From an uncultured Corynebacterium sp. (GTDB lineage: Bacteria; Actinomycetota; Actinomycetes; Mycobacteriales; Mycobacteriaceae), in NCBI RefSeq assembly GCF_946221935.1, contig NZ_CAMIGN010000012.1, positions 22,823 through 86,822 on the forward strand: a stretch of DNA of 64,000 nt, read 5' to 3'. Under the pieces are notes generated by a model. It had not been told where the DNA came from, made no database searches, and saw only the letters and a program-made list of their open reading frames with translations. Numbering within the stretch: the first letter of the stretch is position 1; each line of letters starts with the position of its first letter. The translations under genes and the position numbers were made by a program. Of this stretch, positions 17,267 to 25,315 are shown piece by piece.

Positions 17267-18274
17267 ATGTCTAACAATTACAATGGCGGGGGCTTCCCGG
17301 AACCCGGCAACAACCCCCAGAACAACCCTGGCCAAAACTCAAACCAGAACCCATTTGGTCAGCAGCCTCAGGGTGGACAGCAGTACCCGGGAGCACAGAA
17401 CCAAGGCCAACAGCCGTATGGTCAGCAAGGTTATGGGCAACAGGGACAGCCGGGCTATGGCCAACAGGGCCAGCCAGGTTACGGCCAGCAGGATTATGGG
17501 CAGCAGAGCCAGCCAAGTCAGCAGGCTCACAATCCCTTCAACTCTCAGCCCTATGGCGCTTATGGCCAGCCAAATAACTCCGGTGGAAACGGCGGCAATG
17601 GGAACAGCGGCAAGATCATCGGCATCATCGTCGCCGCACTTCTCGTCATCGGTCTCGTCATCGGTGGCTACTTCTTCCTGAATAAGGACGATGGTGGCGA
17701 TGACTCAAACACCGCGAAGTCTGAAACCTCCAGTTCGTCAGAAGACACCGGCGAGGAGACGTCCTCCAGCTCTTCCGAGTCCAGCAGTGAGTCGTCTTCC
17801 TCTGAGTCTTCTGAGTCCTCGACGTCTTCCACAAAAGAACCGGCAAAGCGTGGCGATATCGGCGGGCCGGATGATTCGATGCTGAAGAAGTACGCCGATG
17901 CGATGCCCGCGAAGATGAAGGACATGGTTCAAGACTGCAAATCCGGAAGCTTTGAGCTTGCACGAGAGAACAACCGCAAGGTCGACGGAATGCGGTGCAA
18001 CGGCGTTTGGTACACCGCTTGGGAATTCAAGCTCGTCGACTTCGTCAACGATCCCAAGTTCGCAAAGAATGAGATCGACTACCTGAAGAACCACGATGCG
18101 CAAATCTGGTCCGATGACCCGAATAACTTCGCGGGATACTTGGAAAGCGATATCTCGCCGATTGTCTTCGTCATCAACAAGGACAAGGGAATCGTCATGG
18201 AGACCAAGATGCCCCTGAAGAAGAAGGACGATTTGGAAAAGGTCCTGACGGAACTGGGCTACAAGAAGAACTAA
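17267..18274 (+). CDS. Gln/Gly/Pro-rich membrane-anchored protein, paralogue 1
   Basis: 335 aa. Residues 1-115 are low complexity with repeated YGQQ(G)QPG units (cytoplasmic). One helix follows (about 117-139, IIGIIVAALLVIGLVIGGYFFL), then a Ser/Glu-rich linker and a folded C-terminal domain (about 198-335) starting KRGDIGGPDDSMLKKYADAMP with two Cys that could form a disulfide. TAAGGA precedes the ATG. The next gene encodes a paralogue with the same layout and identical landmarks RGDIGGPDDS, DPNxFAGY and VFVINKDK. The function is unknown; the exposed domain is typical of coryneform envelope proteins. Confidence 0.78.
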   Translation: MSNNYNGGGFPEPGNNPQNNPGQNSNQNPFGQQPQGGQQYPGAQNQGQQPYGQQGYGQQGQPGYGQQGQPGYGQQDYGQQSQPSQQAHNPFNSQPYGAYGQPNNSGGNGGNGNSGKIIGIIVAALLVIGLVIGGYFFLNKDDGGDDSNTAKSETSSSSEDTGEETSSSSSESSSESSSSESSESSTSSTKEPAKRGDIGGPDDSMLKKYADAMPAKMKDMVQDCKSGSFELARENNRKVDGMRCNGVWYTAWEFKLVDFVNDPKFAKNEIDYLKNHDAQIWSDDPNNFAGYLESDISPIVFVINKDKGIVMETKMPLKKKDDLEKVLTELGYKKN

Positions 18275-18430
18275 CGCTTCCGCGTACCCCCGTTGTTTAC
18301 CCCTATCTCTCTGATGTTCGCCAGCGCGGAACATCGCACGCAGCCAAACGCATTCGACTACTGAACGCGCTGAAAAAGGCGCGACCACAAGGTTGATACG
18401 TTTCTATGAGGTCTAAAGGATTTAACCCAC

Positions 18431-19435
18431 ATGACGAACAATAACCCTTTCGGTAACACCCCCAATCCGGGTGAGAACAATGGCGACTTTAACCCCTTCG
18501 GCAACGGTTCCAACGCGTCGAATGAGACGACCCAGTGGAACCAAAACCAAGCACAGCCACAGAGCCAACAGCCAGGCCAACCCGGTAGCTACGGCCAGCC
18601 CGTTTCTCAGAACGGTTACGGCTCACAAGGCACCCCGGGTAACCAAGGCAACCAAGCTGCGCCCGGCTTTTCCGGCCAGCCGGGGCAGAATCCTTTTGCC
18701 GGTAGTCAGCCCACCGCCTATGGCCAGACCCCGAGTGGCGGCGGAGGCGGCGGAAAGGTCGTTGGCATCATCGCTGCGCTCGTCCTTGTCATCGGCCTAG
18801 CAGTAGGTGGCTACTTCTTCGTGACCAAGGATGACGGTTCTAGCGATGAAAACACCAGCGCACAGGAATCCGAGACCACAACCGCTGAGGAAGATCCGGG
18901 TTCGGAGACAAGTTCTGAGGAAAACGGCGCCGAGGAGACCAGCAGTTCTTCCAGTAGCTCGTCAAGCAGCTCCAGTGCCGCTACGTCGACTGTGGCACAA
19001 CGCGGCGACATTGGTGGCCCGGACGATTCTCTCACCGAGCCGTACAAGGGCGCAATGCCTACAAAGATCAACGACCTGATCAACAAGTGCGAGACTGGCA
19101 CTTTCAACCTGCGCTACGACTACAGCTCCAAGTCCAACCGCGAGGTTAAGGGCTCGAAGTGTAAGGGCGTAAAGGACAGCCCTTGGGCTTATTGGTCGGT
19201 GGACTTCGTTGATGACACGGAGTACGCCAATCAGCAGGCAAAGGATCTCAAAGACCACAATGCGACAATTATCAACGATGACCCGAACGCATTCGCGGGT
19301 TACATCGAAGAAACCGCCAAGATTTATGTCTTTGTCATCAATAAGGACAAGCACATCACCATGGAGTCTGAACTCTTCGGTGGCGACACCGAAGAAGCTG
19401 AGCAGCTGATGGAGCAGCTGGGCTACAAGAAGTAG
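18431..19435 (+). CDS. Gln/Gly-rich membrane-anchored protein, paralogue 2
   Basis: 334 aa, same architecture as its upstream neighbour: an Asn/Gln/Gly-rich cytoplasmic part, a membrane helix (about 115-137, VVGIIAALVLVIGLAVGGYFFV), an Asp/Glu then poly-Ser linker (13 consecutive Ser near 176-188), and a C-terminal domain with RGDIGGPDDSLTEPYKGAMP, two Cys, DPNAFAGY and VFVINKDKHITMESELFGGD. The two genes lie 156 bases apart, an evident tandem duplication. CTAAAGGATT precedes the ATG. I recognise no function. Confidence 0.78.
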   Translation: MTNNNPFGNTPNPGENNGDFNPFGNGSNASNETTQWNQNQAQPQSQQPGQPGSYGQPVSQNGYGSQGTPGNQGNQAAPGFSGQPGQNPFAGSQPTAYGQTPSGGGGGGKVVGIIAALVLVIGLAVGGYFFVTKDDGSSDENTSAQESETTTAEEDPGSETSSEENGAEETSSSSSSSSSSSSAATSTVAQRGDIGGPDDSLTEPYKGAMPTKINDLINKCETGTFNLRYDYSSKSNREVKGSKCKGVKDSPWAYWSVDFVDDTEYANQQAKDLKDHNATIINDDPNAFAGYIEETAKIYVFVINKDKHITMESELFGGDTEEAEQLMEQLGYKK

Positions 19436-19444
19436 AAAGACTTC

Positions 19445-19870
19445 TTAGAGTGGCTTGATCCAGCCCTGTTGCACGGCGTACTGGTAGCCGCCAACCGCTG
19501 CAGCACCCAGCGCAACTGCGCCAACGATGCCGCCGACCCAGGCTAGGATGCCTGCGATCGGCGGCGCTTCTTTGCCCAAAGAACCTGCCGGGTCAGTGCT
19601 ACCCAGGGGGAAGGTCTTCAGCAGCCATTCTGCGCCCGGGTTCGCCGACTCCACACTGCTGGCCAACGAACCTTCGTTGGTTGCCTGCGGATTTGTGGGG
19701 TTGTGATCCGGGTCGACCGGCTGAGTAATAGGGGCGGTGCTGGAACCCCTGCCCTCTGACGGTGCGATCGCTTGCGCCGGAGCAGCGCCGGCGACGCTGA
19801 CCGCGCCGAGGGTAATGGTGCTTGCGGTGACTAGTGCGGTTAGGGACTTGGAAGAAGAAAAGATCCTCAT
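19445..19870 (-). CDS. Secreted or cell-surface small protein with C-terminal membrane helix
   Basis: 141 aa with a Sec signal peptide (residues 1-34; cleavage likely after APAQA), a polar Pro/Asn/Ser-rich middle, and a C-terminal Gly/Ala helix (about 106-130, IAGILAWVGGIVGAVALGAAAVGGY) ending in WIKPL. Such mini-surface proteins are common in corynebacteria. No LPXTG motif is present. It ends nine bases from the convergent paralogue gene and starts just downstream of metB on the same strand. Confidence 0.65.
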   Translation of the reverse strand: MRIFSSSKSLTALVTASTITLGAVSVAGAAPAQAIAPSEGRGSSTAPITQPVDPDHNPTNPQATNEGSLASSVESANPGAEWLLKTFPLGSTDPAGSLGKEAPPIAGILAWVGGIVGAVALGAAAVGGYQYAVQQGWIKPL

Positions 19871-19882
19871 AAGTCCAATAGT

Positions 19883-21046
19883 TTAGAGCTGCTCCAGAGC
19901 CTGTGCGATATCTGCGAGCAGATCCTCTAGATCTTCAATACCGATGGAGATGCGAACCAGGTCGCGGGGAACCTCCAGCTGCGACCCTGCCACCGATTGG
20001 TGAGTCATAGTCGCCGGGTGTTCCAACAGAGATTCCACTCCGCCCAACGACTCAGCCAGGCAAATCAACTTGGTGGACTGGCAGAACTTCAGCGCTGCCT
20101 CCTCCGAGTGGAAACGAACGGAGATCATTCCGCCAAATCCCTTACCCGTGGACTGGCGCTTGGCCACCTCGTGACCTGGGTGCTGTGGTAGGCCAGGGTA
20201 CAAAACGGTCGCTATCTCCGCGCGTTCGTCGAGGTACTCCGCAATGGCCTGTGCATTCGAACAGTGACGATCCATGCGCACACCCAAGGTTTTCAAACCA
20301 CGGGCATTGAGATAGGCATCGAATGGCGAGGCGATGGGGCCGGCTCCACCGAGCAGGAACTCCAGATCTTCATCCAGTTTCGCGTCATTGCTTACAATCG
20401 CGCCACCCACCACATCGGAGTGTCCGCCAATGTACTTTGTGGTCGAGTGCAGCACCACGTCCGCCCCCAGGTCTAGAGGTCGCTGCAGGTAGGGGCTAAA
20501 GAAGGTGTTATCCACGATCAGCTTCGGGCGTGTGGGGGCGTCGCCACCATATTCATCGGCGAGAACATCGGCGATGGCGGCGATGTCGGACACAGCGAGC
20601 AGCGGGTTCGTCGGAGTCTCCAACCACACCAGCTTCGTCTGCGGGGTCAGCGCGGCGCGCACTGCCTCTGCGTCGGTGGTGTCCACTACGGTGAAGTCCA
20701 CGTTCCAGTCCTTGAAAGCGGTCGCAATCAGGCGGTATGTGCCACCGTAGGCGTCGTGTCCCATAATCAAGTGATCGCCGGGGCGTAGCAAAACCCGCAA
20801 AAGGTGATCAGTTGCGGCCATGCCAGAGGCATACACGCGGCCGAACTCCCCGCCCTCAAGGGCTGCGATGGTACGGGCAAGCGAGTCCACGGTTGGATTA
20901 GCTACTCGTCCGTACTCGTATCCGCCGCGCAGGTTATTCGGCGCGTTCTGAGCGAAGGTGGTGGATGCGTAGATCGGGATATTGATGGAGCCCATGAACT
21001 CGTCGGGCTCGTACCCTGCATGGATGGCATCTGTGTTGTGGGCCAT
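19883..21046 (-). CDS. metB: Cystathionine gamma-synthase
   Basis: 387-residue PLP enzyme of the Cys/Met metabolism family. It joins an activated homoserine with cysteine in methionine biosynthesis. Seen: an N-terminal INIPIYASTTFAQ, YEYGRVANPTVDSLA, the SGMAATD phosphate loop, LETPTNPLL, VDNTFFSPYLQRP, the PLP-lysine in HSTTKYIGGHSDVVGG, and SLGGVESLLEHPATMTHQ near the C-terminus. The length is normal. A GAGGAG ribosome binding site precedes the ATG. Cystathionine gamma-lyase is similar, but the coryneform MetB pattern fits better. Confidence 0.9.
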   Translation of the reverse strand: MAHNTDAIHAGYEPDEFMGSINIPIYASTTFAQNAPNNLRGGYEYGRVANPTVDSLARTIAALEGGEFGRVYASGMAATDHLLRVLLRPGDHLIMGHDAYGGTYRLIATAFKDWNVDFTVVDTTDAEAVRAALTPQTKLVWLETPTNPLLAVSDIAAIADVLADEYGGDAPTRPKLIVDNTFFSPYLQRPLDLGADVVLHSTTKYIGGHSDVVGGAIVSNDAKLDEDLEFLLGGAGPIASPFDAYLNARGLKTLGVRMDRHCSNAQAIAEYLDERAEIATVLYPGLPQHPGHEVAKRQSTGKGFGGMISVRFHSEEAALKFCQSTKLICLAESLGGVESLLEHPATMTHQSVAGSQLEVPRDLVRISIGIEDLEDLLADIAQALEQL

Positions 21047-21199
21047 GGAAACTCCTCTTCGAACTATCGCTTGTCAGTGCTTAGGTGGCGCTGCGTCTGA
21101 CGATTCAGCGCGCAATGTTTCAACAAGTATAGACCAAGCAGTCTAGTTTGCGGCAATAATGGATAGATCGAAACTCACAGTCGCGATGCCCGCGCTCTA

Positions 21200-21970
21200 C
21201 TAGCAACGCCCCAGTTCGCGCTGAATAGCCTCCTTTTCCGCCGGGGTGACCCACAGCTGATACTCCGCTTTTACCCGCACCTGGGTAGAGACATAAGTGC
21301 AGCGGAATCCCTTGTTTTTCGGCATCCACGTGGCGGCATCACCAGCGCCTTTTTGCATATTGGACGGCCCGTCCACGGCCAGCAGGTTCAACGGATCATT
21401 GGCGAATTCCTCGCGCCGTTCCGGCGTGAGCTGCTGCGCTCCTTTCTGCCACGCATCGGCAAGCGCCACCACATGGTCGATCTGCACCGCCTGGCTGGTG
21501 TTCTGCCCACGGACAAAATGAATCAGCTGGCCGGTGTAGGGATCCTGCAAGTCCCCACTTTGCACCCGGCAACCCTTCGGAGCTTCCACATTGGTGAGGT
21601 CGCGGGCAAGAATATCGTTGCGCTGATCACAACCATTACGGTCGATATCCTTCCAGCGCTGGCCAAATTGGTCGCGACTATAACCCGTCTTCGGCGCACG
21701 TCCCTTCACCGCCAACGTCTCCAGAAGGTCGAGCGTGTTCTGCTGGTGAAGCGACCGTTCGGGCGTGACCGGTTGCTCTGAGTGTTGCGGTTGTTGCGGC
21801 TGCTCCGGCTCAGCTGTCACCGTTTCGGCAGGTTGTTCTATGGGAGCGTGCGAAGTTTGTGACGCTGAACTTGCGCCCTCTAGAAACTCCGCTCCCTCTG
21901 CACAACTGCCGAGCAGCAGGCTCACTCCTGCAATTAGCGCCAGTGCGCCACCACTCAACCTATTGCTCAT
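21200..21970 (-). CDS. Secreted HNH-family nuclease lipoprotein
   Basis: 256 aa. A lipoprotein signal peptide ends in the lipobox LLGSC (Cys23). A Glu/Gln/Pro-rich spacer is followed by a nuclease domain with KTGYSRDQFGQRWKDIDRNGCDQRNDIL and the HNH motif VQIDHVVALADAW...FANDPLNLLAVDGPSN...KGAGDAATWMP. This is the DUF1524/GmrSD C-terminal-like class of exported nucleases common in actinobacteria. It should degrade DNA outside the membrane. A LexA-like palindrome lies 57 bases upstream. Confidence 0.85.
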   Translation of the reverse strand: MSNRLSGGALALIAGVSLLLGSCAEGAEFLEGASSASQTSHAPIEQPAETVTAEPEQPQQPQHSEQPVTPERSLHQQNTLDLLETLAVKGRAPKTGYSRDQFGQRWKDIDRNGCDQRNDILARDLTNVEAPKGCRVQSGDLQDPYTGQLIHFVRGQNTSQAVQIDHVVALADAWQKGAQQLTPERREEFANDPLNLLAVDGPSNMQKGAGDAATWMPKNKGFRCTYVSTQVRVKAEYQLWVTPAEKEAIQRELGRC

Positions 21971-22026
21971 AGTTCATCACGCTAGCAATCGCTCCAGACA
22001 TACCCGCGTGGTATCCGTCTATAGTT

Positions 22027-22042
22027 TCGAACACGCGTGCGA
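22027..22042. promoter_or_regulatory. LexA-like palindrome
   Basis: TCGAACACGCGTGCGA departs by one base from the inverted-repeat form TCGAACA-N3-GTTCGA of actinobacterial LexA sites. It lies in the divergent region between the secreted nuclease and the DUF4442 gene. Confidence 0.35.
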
Positions 22043-22059
22043 CCCGGCGCGAACGTAGT

Positions 22060-22078
22060 GGCGTCACAAAAAGAGAAT
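22060..22078 (+). repeat. GGCGTCA motif plus A/G tract (intergenic)
   Basis: GTGGCGTCACAAAAAGAGAAT, noncoding, 60 bases before the DUF4442 ATG. Confidence 0.55.
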
Positions 22079-22126
22079 ACTTTTATACCTGCCCACCGTG
22101 ACCGGGCGCGGTAGCATAAACGCATC

Positions 22127-22894
22127 ATGAAACCACTTAAGAAGATTTACCAAGCACAGATGAAAGCCGTTCCGGGCTTCGTCAACAAGATGACAAAGAA
22201 GCCGAACCGCATGCGGCGAATGATGAACCTCTGGCCACCACTGCTGTTTTCCGGCATTAAGATGACACGCGTCTCGGACGACTGGTCCTTCGCACGCATC
22301 GTGCTGAACCTGCGCTGGTGGAACGCGAACATGCACGGAGCAGCATTCGGCGGCACGCTATTTTCCATGACCGACGTGCTGTTCGGCACCCTTATCGCCC
22401 GCCGCCTTGGCACCGAATATGAGGCGTGGACGCGCACCGGCACCTTCCAATTCCTCAAGCCAGGCCGCAGCGGGGCATACATGGACGTAGAACTCAGCCC
22501 CGAACTGATCAACTGGATTATCGCCACCGTCGAAGAAGATGGTTACTGCAATGTGCCATACACCTCGATCATCTACAACACGGATGGCTCCGTCGTTGGT
22601 ATCGGCCAACAGGATCTCCACGTGCGCCCTCGCGGCGGCGGAAAGCGCGCCGAGCGCCCCAAGCAGGCTCTGCAGCCACGGGGCTTGGTGCTGGAATCGC
22701 TGGCCAACGCCGTAGTGTGGCACTGCTTCAAGGATCAGCCGGAGATACTGACTGTCCTCATGTCCGAGCAGAGGCGCATCCCCGACCCGGAGGAGCAGAT
22801 GCGCCATGTCGTTAAGGTTGCGCTAGAAAAATCCACCAAGTCCCGGGAGGACTTGGTGGCTCTGGATATTCCCGAAAAATACCTGGACGCTTAG
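22127..22894 (+). CDS. DUF4442 (hotdog-fold, thioesterase-like) protein
   Basis: 255 aa. MNLWPPLLFSGIKMTRVSDDWSFARIVLNLRWWNANMHGAAFGGTLFSMTDVLFGTLI is the DUF4442 pattern related to hotdog acyl-CoA thioesterases (the NANMHGAAFGG segment matches the helix-start loop). About 95 extra residues after the domain are charged and unrecognised. The substrate is unknown. No Shine-Dalgarno is visible, but TAGCATAAAC just upstream could be a -10 for a leaderless or short-leader transcript. Confidence 0.78.
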   Translation: MKPLKKIYQAQMKAVPGFVNKMTKKPNRMRRMMNLWPPLLFSGIKMTRVSDDWSFARIVLNLRWWNANMHGAAFGGTLFSMTDVLFGTLIARRLGTEYEAWTRTGTFQFLKPGRSGAYMDVELSPELINWIIATVEEDGYCNVPYTSIIYNTDGSVVGIGQQDLHVRPRGGGKRAERPKQALQPRGLVLESLANAVVWHCFKDQPEILTVLMSEQRRIPDPEEQMRHVVKVALEKSTKSREDLVALDIPEKYLDA

Positions 22895-22922
22895 CGCCCG
22901 CCCAGGTCAGGCATCTCGCTGG

Positions 22923-23273
22923 TTATCCCAGCACTTTGCCGCAGTTGGGCCATGCGCCGGCACCCTGCTTGGCCAGCACCTTCTCGGCAATCTCGATCTG
23001 CTGTGCCTTCGTGGCCTGGTTAGCCGTCGGTGCGTACTTCGTTCCGCCGAAGCCAGCCCAGGTCTGTGCGTTGAACTGCAGTCCACCGTAGTAGCCGTTG
23101 CCCGTGTTGATCTTCCAGTTGCCGCCGGACTCGCACTGCGCGACCTGATCCCAGGCGCTGACAGGAGCGGCTTCCGCAGCCGGAGCAGCGGCTGCAGCTG
23201 CGGCAGCCGGGGCGGCAATCAGGCCTGCGGCCATACCGATACGGGCAAAAGCGGTCTTCGCGGACTTCTTCAT
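22923..23273 (-). CDS. Resuscitation-promoting factor-like secreted muralytic protein
   Basis: 116 aa. After a signal peptide with an Ala-rich end (AAAAPAAEA), a single Rpf domain spans about residues 40-116: WDQVAQCESGGNWKINTGNGYYGGLQFNAQTWAGFGG, with the catalytic Glu in CESGGNW, two Cys and a C-terminal WPNCGKVLG. Rpf proteins cleave peptidoglycan and stimulate regrowth. It is the short form with no LysM or Rpf2-type modules. The ATG at 23273 sits 11 bases from AGGAG; a GTG at 23285 would abut the Shine-Dalgarno and is disfavoured. Confidence 0.9.
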   Translation of the reverse strand: MKKSAKTAFARIGMAAGLIAAPAAAAAAAAPAAEAAPVSAWDQVAQCESGGNWKINTGNGYYGGLQFNAQTWAGFGGTKYAPTANQATKAQQIEIAEKVLAKQGAGAWPNCGKVLG

Positions 23274-23488
23274 GTAGTCGAACACTCCTTTTTAGGGGAC
23301 TTTCGTTTAGAGGCAATCTGCCACTGAGTTCGCTAACTTACGCACCCTCCCCGGGGGTACGTCAAACGAAAAAGCCCTAAATCAGCAAAAAATCTCGAAT
23401 TGATAACGAATACTCAGGTACTCCTCATCAACCTGCGCTATCAACCTGCCTTTGCCCGAAACCTGGCTTTCCGCCCCTGTTCACGACG

Positions 23489-23513
23489 AAACCCCCGGGA
23501 CATCCCGGGGTTT
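23489..23513 (-). terminator. Hairpin after the four-helix membrane protein gene
   Basis: AAACCCC(C)GGGA-CA-TCCCGGGGTTT is an 11-base stem with one bulge, 23 bases past the stop of the minus-strand gene at 23536-24126. Confidence 0.65.
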
Positions 23514-23535
23514 GTACTTCACAGCTAAAGGACTT

Positions 23536-24126
23536 TTAGCGACGCGGCCCGTACACCGCTGCCGACTCGATGCGTGTCGGCACCACATAGGCAATGGCTG
23601 CAGTGCAGACAATGCCTGTCAGCGTGACCAACGTCCCCCAATCACCGCTGAGCAAGCCACCGGCCAACACCCACGCAATCGCAGCAACGGCGGCTAGCGC
23701 GATCACCGCCATGCCAAAGAGATGCTCGTTACCTGTGCCGGAAACTGGAATGTACAGCAGTCCGGCAAGTACGCCGATGACGCCCGCAATCACGCCAGTC
23801 AGCACGGCGGGCCCCACACCCGACGACGCTTCACCTGGGATAAAGCCCACCAAAAGGTCCACGATGAACACCGCAGCAAAGGTGACCGCGGCAGCCAGCA
23901 CGGCAAGAACGATGAGGTTCATCGCAACCTTCTTGCCGTCGTAACGACCGGCTAGTAGCCCCTCGCGAGGATCTTGCTGTGGTTGGTTGTAGTAGTTCGG
24001 GTTGCTGTAGTTCGGGTTACTGTAGTTCTGATTGCTATAGCCCCGGTCATAGTTACCGCCATAGCCACCGTTGCCTTGCGTGTTGAACATGCGCGTCTGA
24101 TCGTCGTTTCCTTGCGGGTAGGTCAC
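23536..24126 (-). CDS. Membrane protein with Asn/Tyr/Gly-rich N-terminus, unknown function
   Basis: 196 aa beginning at a GTG that lies six bases from AAAGGAG. Residues 1-60 are low complexity with repeated YSNPN units. Four membrane helices follow (about 67-90, 100-122, 133-155 and 160-180). It recalls the paralogue pair at 17.3-19.4 kb in having a disordered cytoplasmic head, but has no extracytoplasmic domain. I do not recognise a named family. Confidence 0.7.
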   Translation of the reverse strand: MTYPQGNDDQTRMFNTQGNGGYGGNYDRGYSNQNYSNPNYSNPNYYNQPQQDPREGLLAGRYDGKKVAMNLIVLAVLAAAVTFAAVFIVDLLVGFIPGEASSGVGPAVLTGVIAGVIGVLAGLLYIPVSGTGNEHLFGMAVIALAAVAAIAWVLAGGLLSGDWGTLVTLTGIVCTAAIAYVVPTRIESAAVYGPRR

Positions 24127-24241
24127 CCGACACTCCTTTCACCGGCGATTTAGGTGGCCAATGTTACCCGAGTGACTATTGGGTAGTCACCTCCTTTATC
24201 ACCGTGAAGGCTCAAAGGACTATGCACGGCCGGGGAGGCTG

Positions 24242-24259
24242 GGCGTCACAAAGAAAAAG
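24242..24259 (+). repeat. GGCGTCA motif plus A/G tract (intergenic)
   Basis: CTGGGCGTCACAAAGAAAAAGC in the noncoding gap between two minus-strand genes. Its first 14 bases after GG match the copies at 50676 and 53506 almost perfectly. Confidence 0.6.
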
Positions 24260-24312
24260 CGACCACACAGTAGATACTGTGCGGCCGCTATCTCGCTACG
24301 AGAGCTTGGGGT

Positions 24313-24603
24313 TTAGTGATCGTCCCAGTGGTCGCCGTGCTGAGCGTGGCGGTGGCCGTCGTGGATGTAGTCGACGTGGTCACCGTGCGGAACGGCAACG
24401 TGACCGCAGTTGGGACCGTGCTGGTGGTCGTGCCCCTCGTGGACGTGGTGCTCGGAGGTCTCGCACTCGTCGTAGTGGCCATCGTGCTCGCGGTGCAGGT
24501 GACCATCGTGTACGTAATCAACGTGATCCTCGTGCGGAACGGCAACGTGGCCGCAGTTCGGTCCGTGCTTGTGATCGTGGTCGGCGTGGGTGGTGCAGCT
24601 CAT
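24313..24603 (-). CDS. His/Asp-rich metal-binding protein with internal duplication
   Basis: 96 aa of which about 28 are His. Two near-identical units begin HDHKHGPNCGHVAVPHEDHVDY and HDHQHGPNCGHVAVPHGDHVDY and continue with (V/I)HDGH. Each has one Cys; a short CET spacer separates them. No signal peptide or membrane helix is visible, so it is probably a cytosolic zinc, nickel or cobalt store or chaperone (inference from composition). AAGGAG-TTCATA-ATG is a strong start. The AT-rich upstream region has a possible zinc-repressor site. Confidence 0.8.
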   Translation of the reverse strand: MSCTTHADHDHKHGPNCGHVAVPHEDHVDYVHDGHLHREHDGHYDECETSEHHVHEGHDHQHGPNCGHVAVPHGDHVDYIHDGHRHAQHGDHWDDH

Positions 24604-24708
24604 TATGAACTCCTTTTATTTGAGGGCAACCATGGAGCCAATTCCCTAGGGTTAGGCGGGCCAGTAGGTTGCTTCGACGCTTTCTATACTGCACTCCACC
24701 TGCTGCGT

Positions 24709-24738
24709 TGTCAATACGTTTTCATTAAATATTGATTA
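24709..24738. promoter_or_regulatory. AT-rich possible Zur-type operator or promoter
   Basis: CAATACGTTTTCATTAAATATTG has CAATA/TATTG ends around a TTTTCATT element, which recalls the AT-rich palindromes used by Zur/Fur proteins. It lies about 110 bases upstream of the His-rich protein gene, whose composition suggests zinc control. The match is weak and the call is inference. Confidence 0.25.
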
Positions 24739-24763
24739 GAAGCAGTGCGCGCTGGTCACCGGA

Positions 24764-25267
24764 TTACTTCTTCAGGCGTTTTTCCACACTGGTGATAAGG
24801 CTACGAACGTTGGTGAGTGCGCGTTCTTCCTTTTCCTCCACCGTTAGCGTCTCCGTCATCTGCGTGGTTCCGTCCGGAGTTTTCGCCCCTCGGATATAAT
24901 CCACACACGCCAAGTCACTACACATGTATGTGCCGATGCTTCCGTAGTTATCCTGTGCAGACTTCGTAGTAGTAATCGACATCAGCGAGGCGCCACTCGA
25001 GGGGTGCAGCGTGCGGCAAATCTGGCACATACGTGCGCCGCCGCTTGCCGGGGCCTTACGGATCTCCATGGTGAGGCCCTGCAAACCCTGCGCGGTCTCC
25101 GCGACGAGGTATGCCCGCTGGGGCGCCTTGGGGTCAGTCCAGCTGACAAACACCTGGCTCCCCCAGTCCGCTCCCAGAACGTGTGCCGGAATGTTGATGC
25201 GCGCAGCGGCACCCTTAGAGCAGTTGATAAAGCTCTTCCGAATCGCCTTTTCAGAGTAGGTCTGCAC
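24764..25267 (-). CDS. FBP (EF-G-binding, treble-clef zinc finger) family protein
   Basis: 167 aa starting at a GTG at 25267, preceded by AAAGGTGGAG; the longer in-frame upstream sequence lacks support. MQTYSEKAIRKSFINCSKGAAARINIP begins the family pattern. A treble-clef zinc site is formed by CQIC...LH...C...C (MCQICRTLHPSSGASL...YMCSDLACVDYIRG). Relatives of staphylococcal FusB/FBP bind elongation factor G and release it from stalled ribosomes. Chromosomal actinobacterial members need not give fusidic acid resistance. It is divergent from the thioredoxin-reductase-like gene by 48 bases. Confidence 0.82.
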   Translation of the reverse strand: MQTYSEKAIRKSFINCSKGAAARINIPAHVLGADWGSQVFVSWTDPKAPQRAYLVAETAQGLQGLTMEIRKAPASGGARMCQICRTLHPSSGASLMSITTTKSAQDNYGSIGTYMCSDLACVDYIRGAKTPDGTTQMTETLTVEEKEERALTNVRSLITSVEKRLKK

Positions 25268-25315
25268 GATACTCCACCTTTCCGTCGCGCAAATTGCACC
25301 AAACATGCAGGTACG

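Noticed and set aside
23274..23488. Possible ydaO (c-di-AMP) riboswitch upstream of the rpf gene
   Set aside because: Actinobacterial rpf genes sometimes carry this element, but I do not see its conserved GGGGAACC and GGGUGAAU-type segments here.
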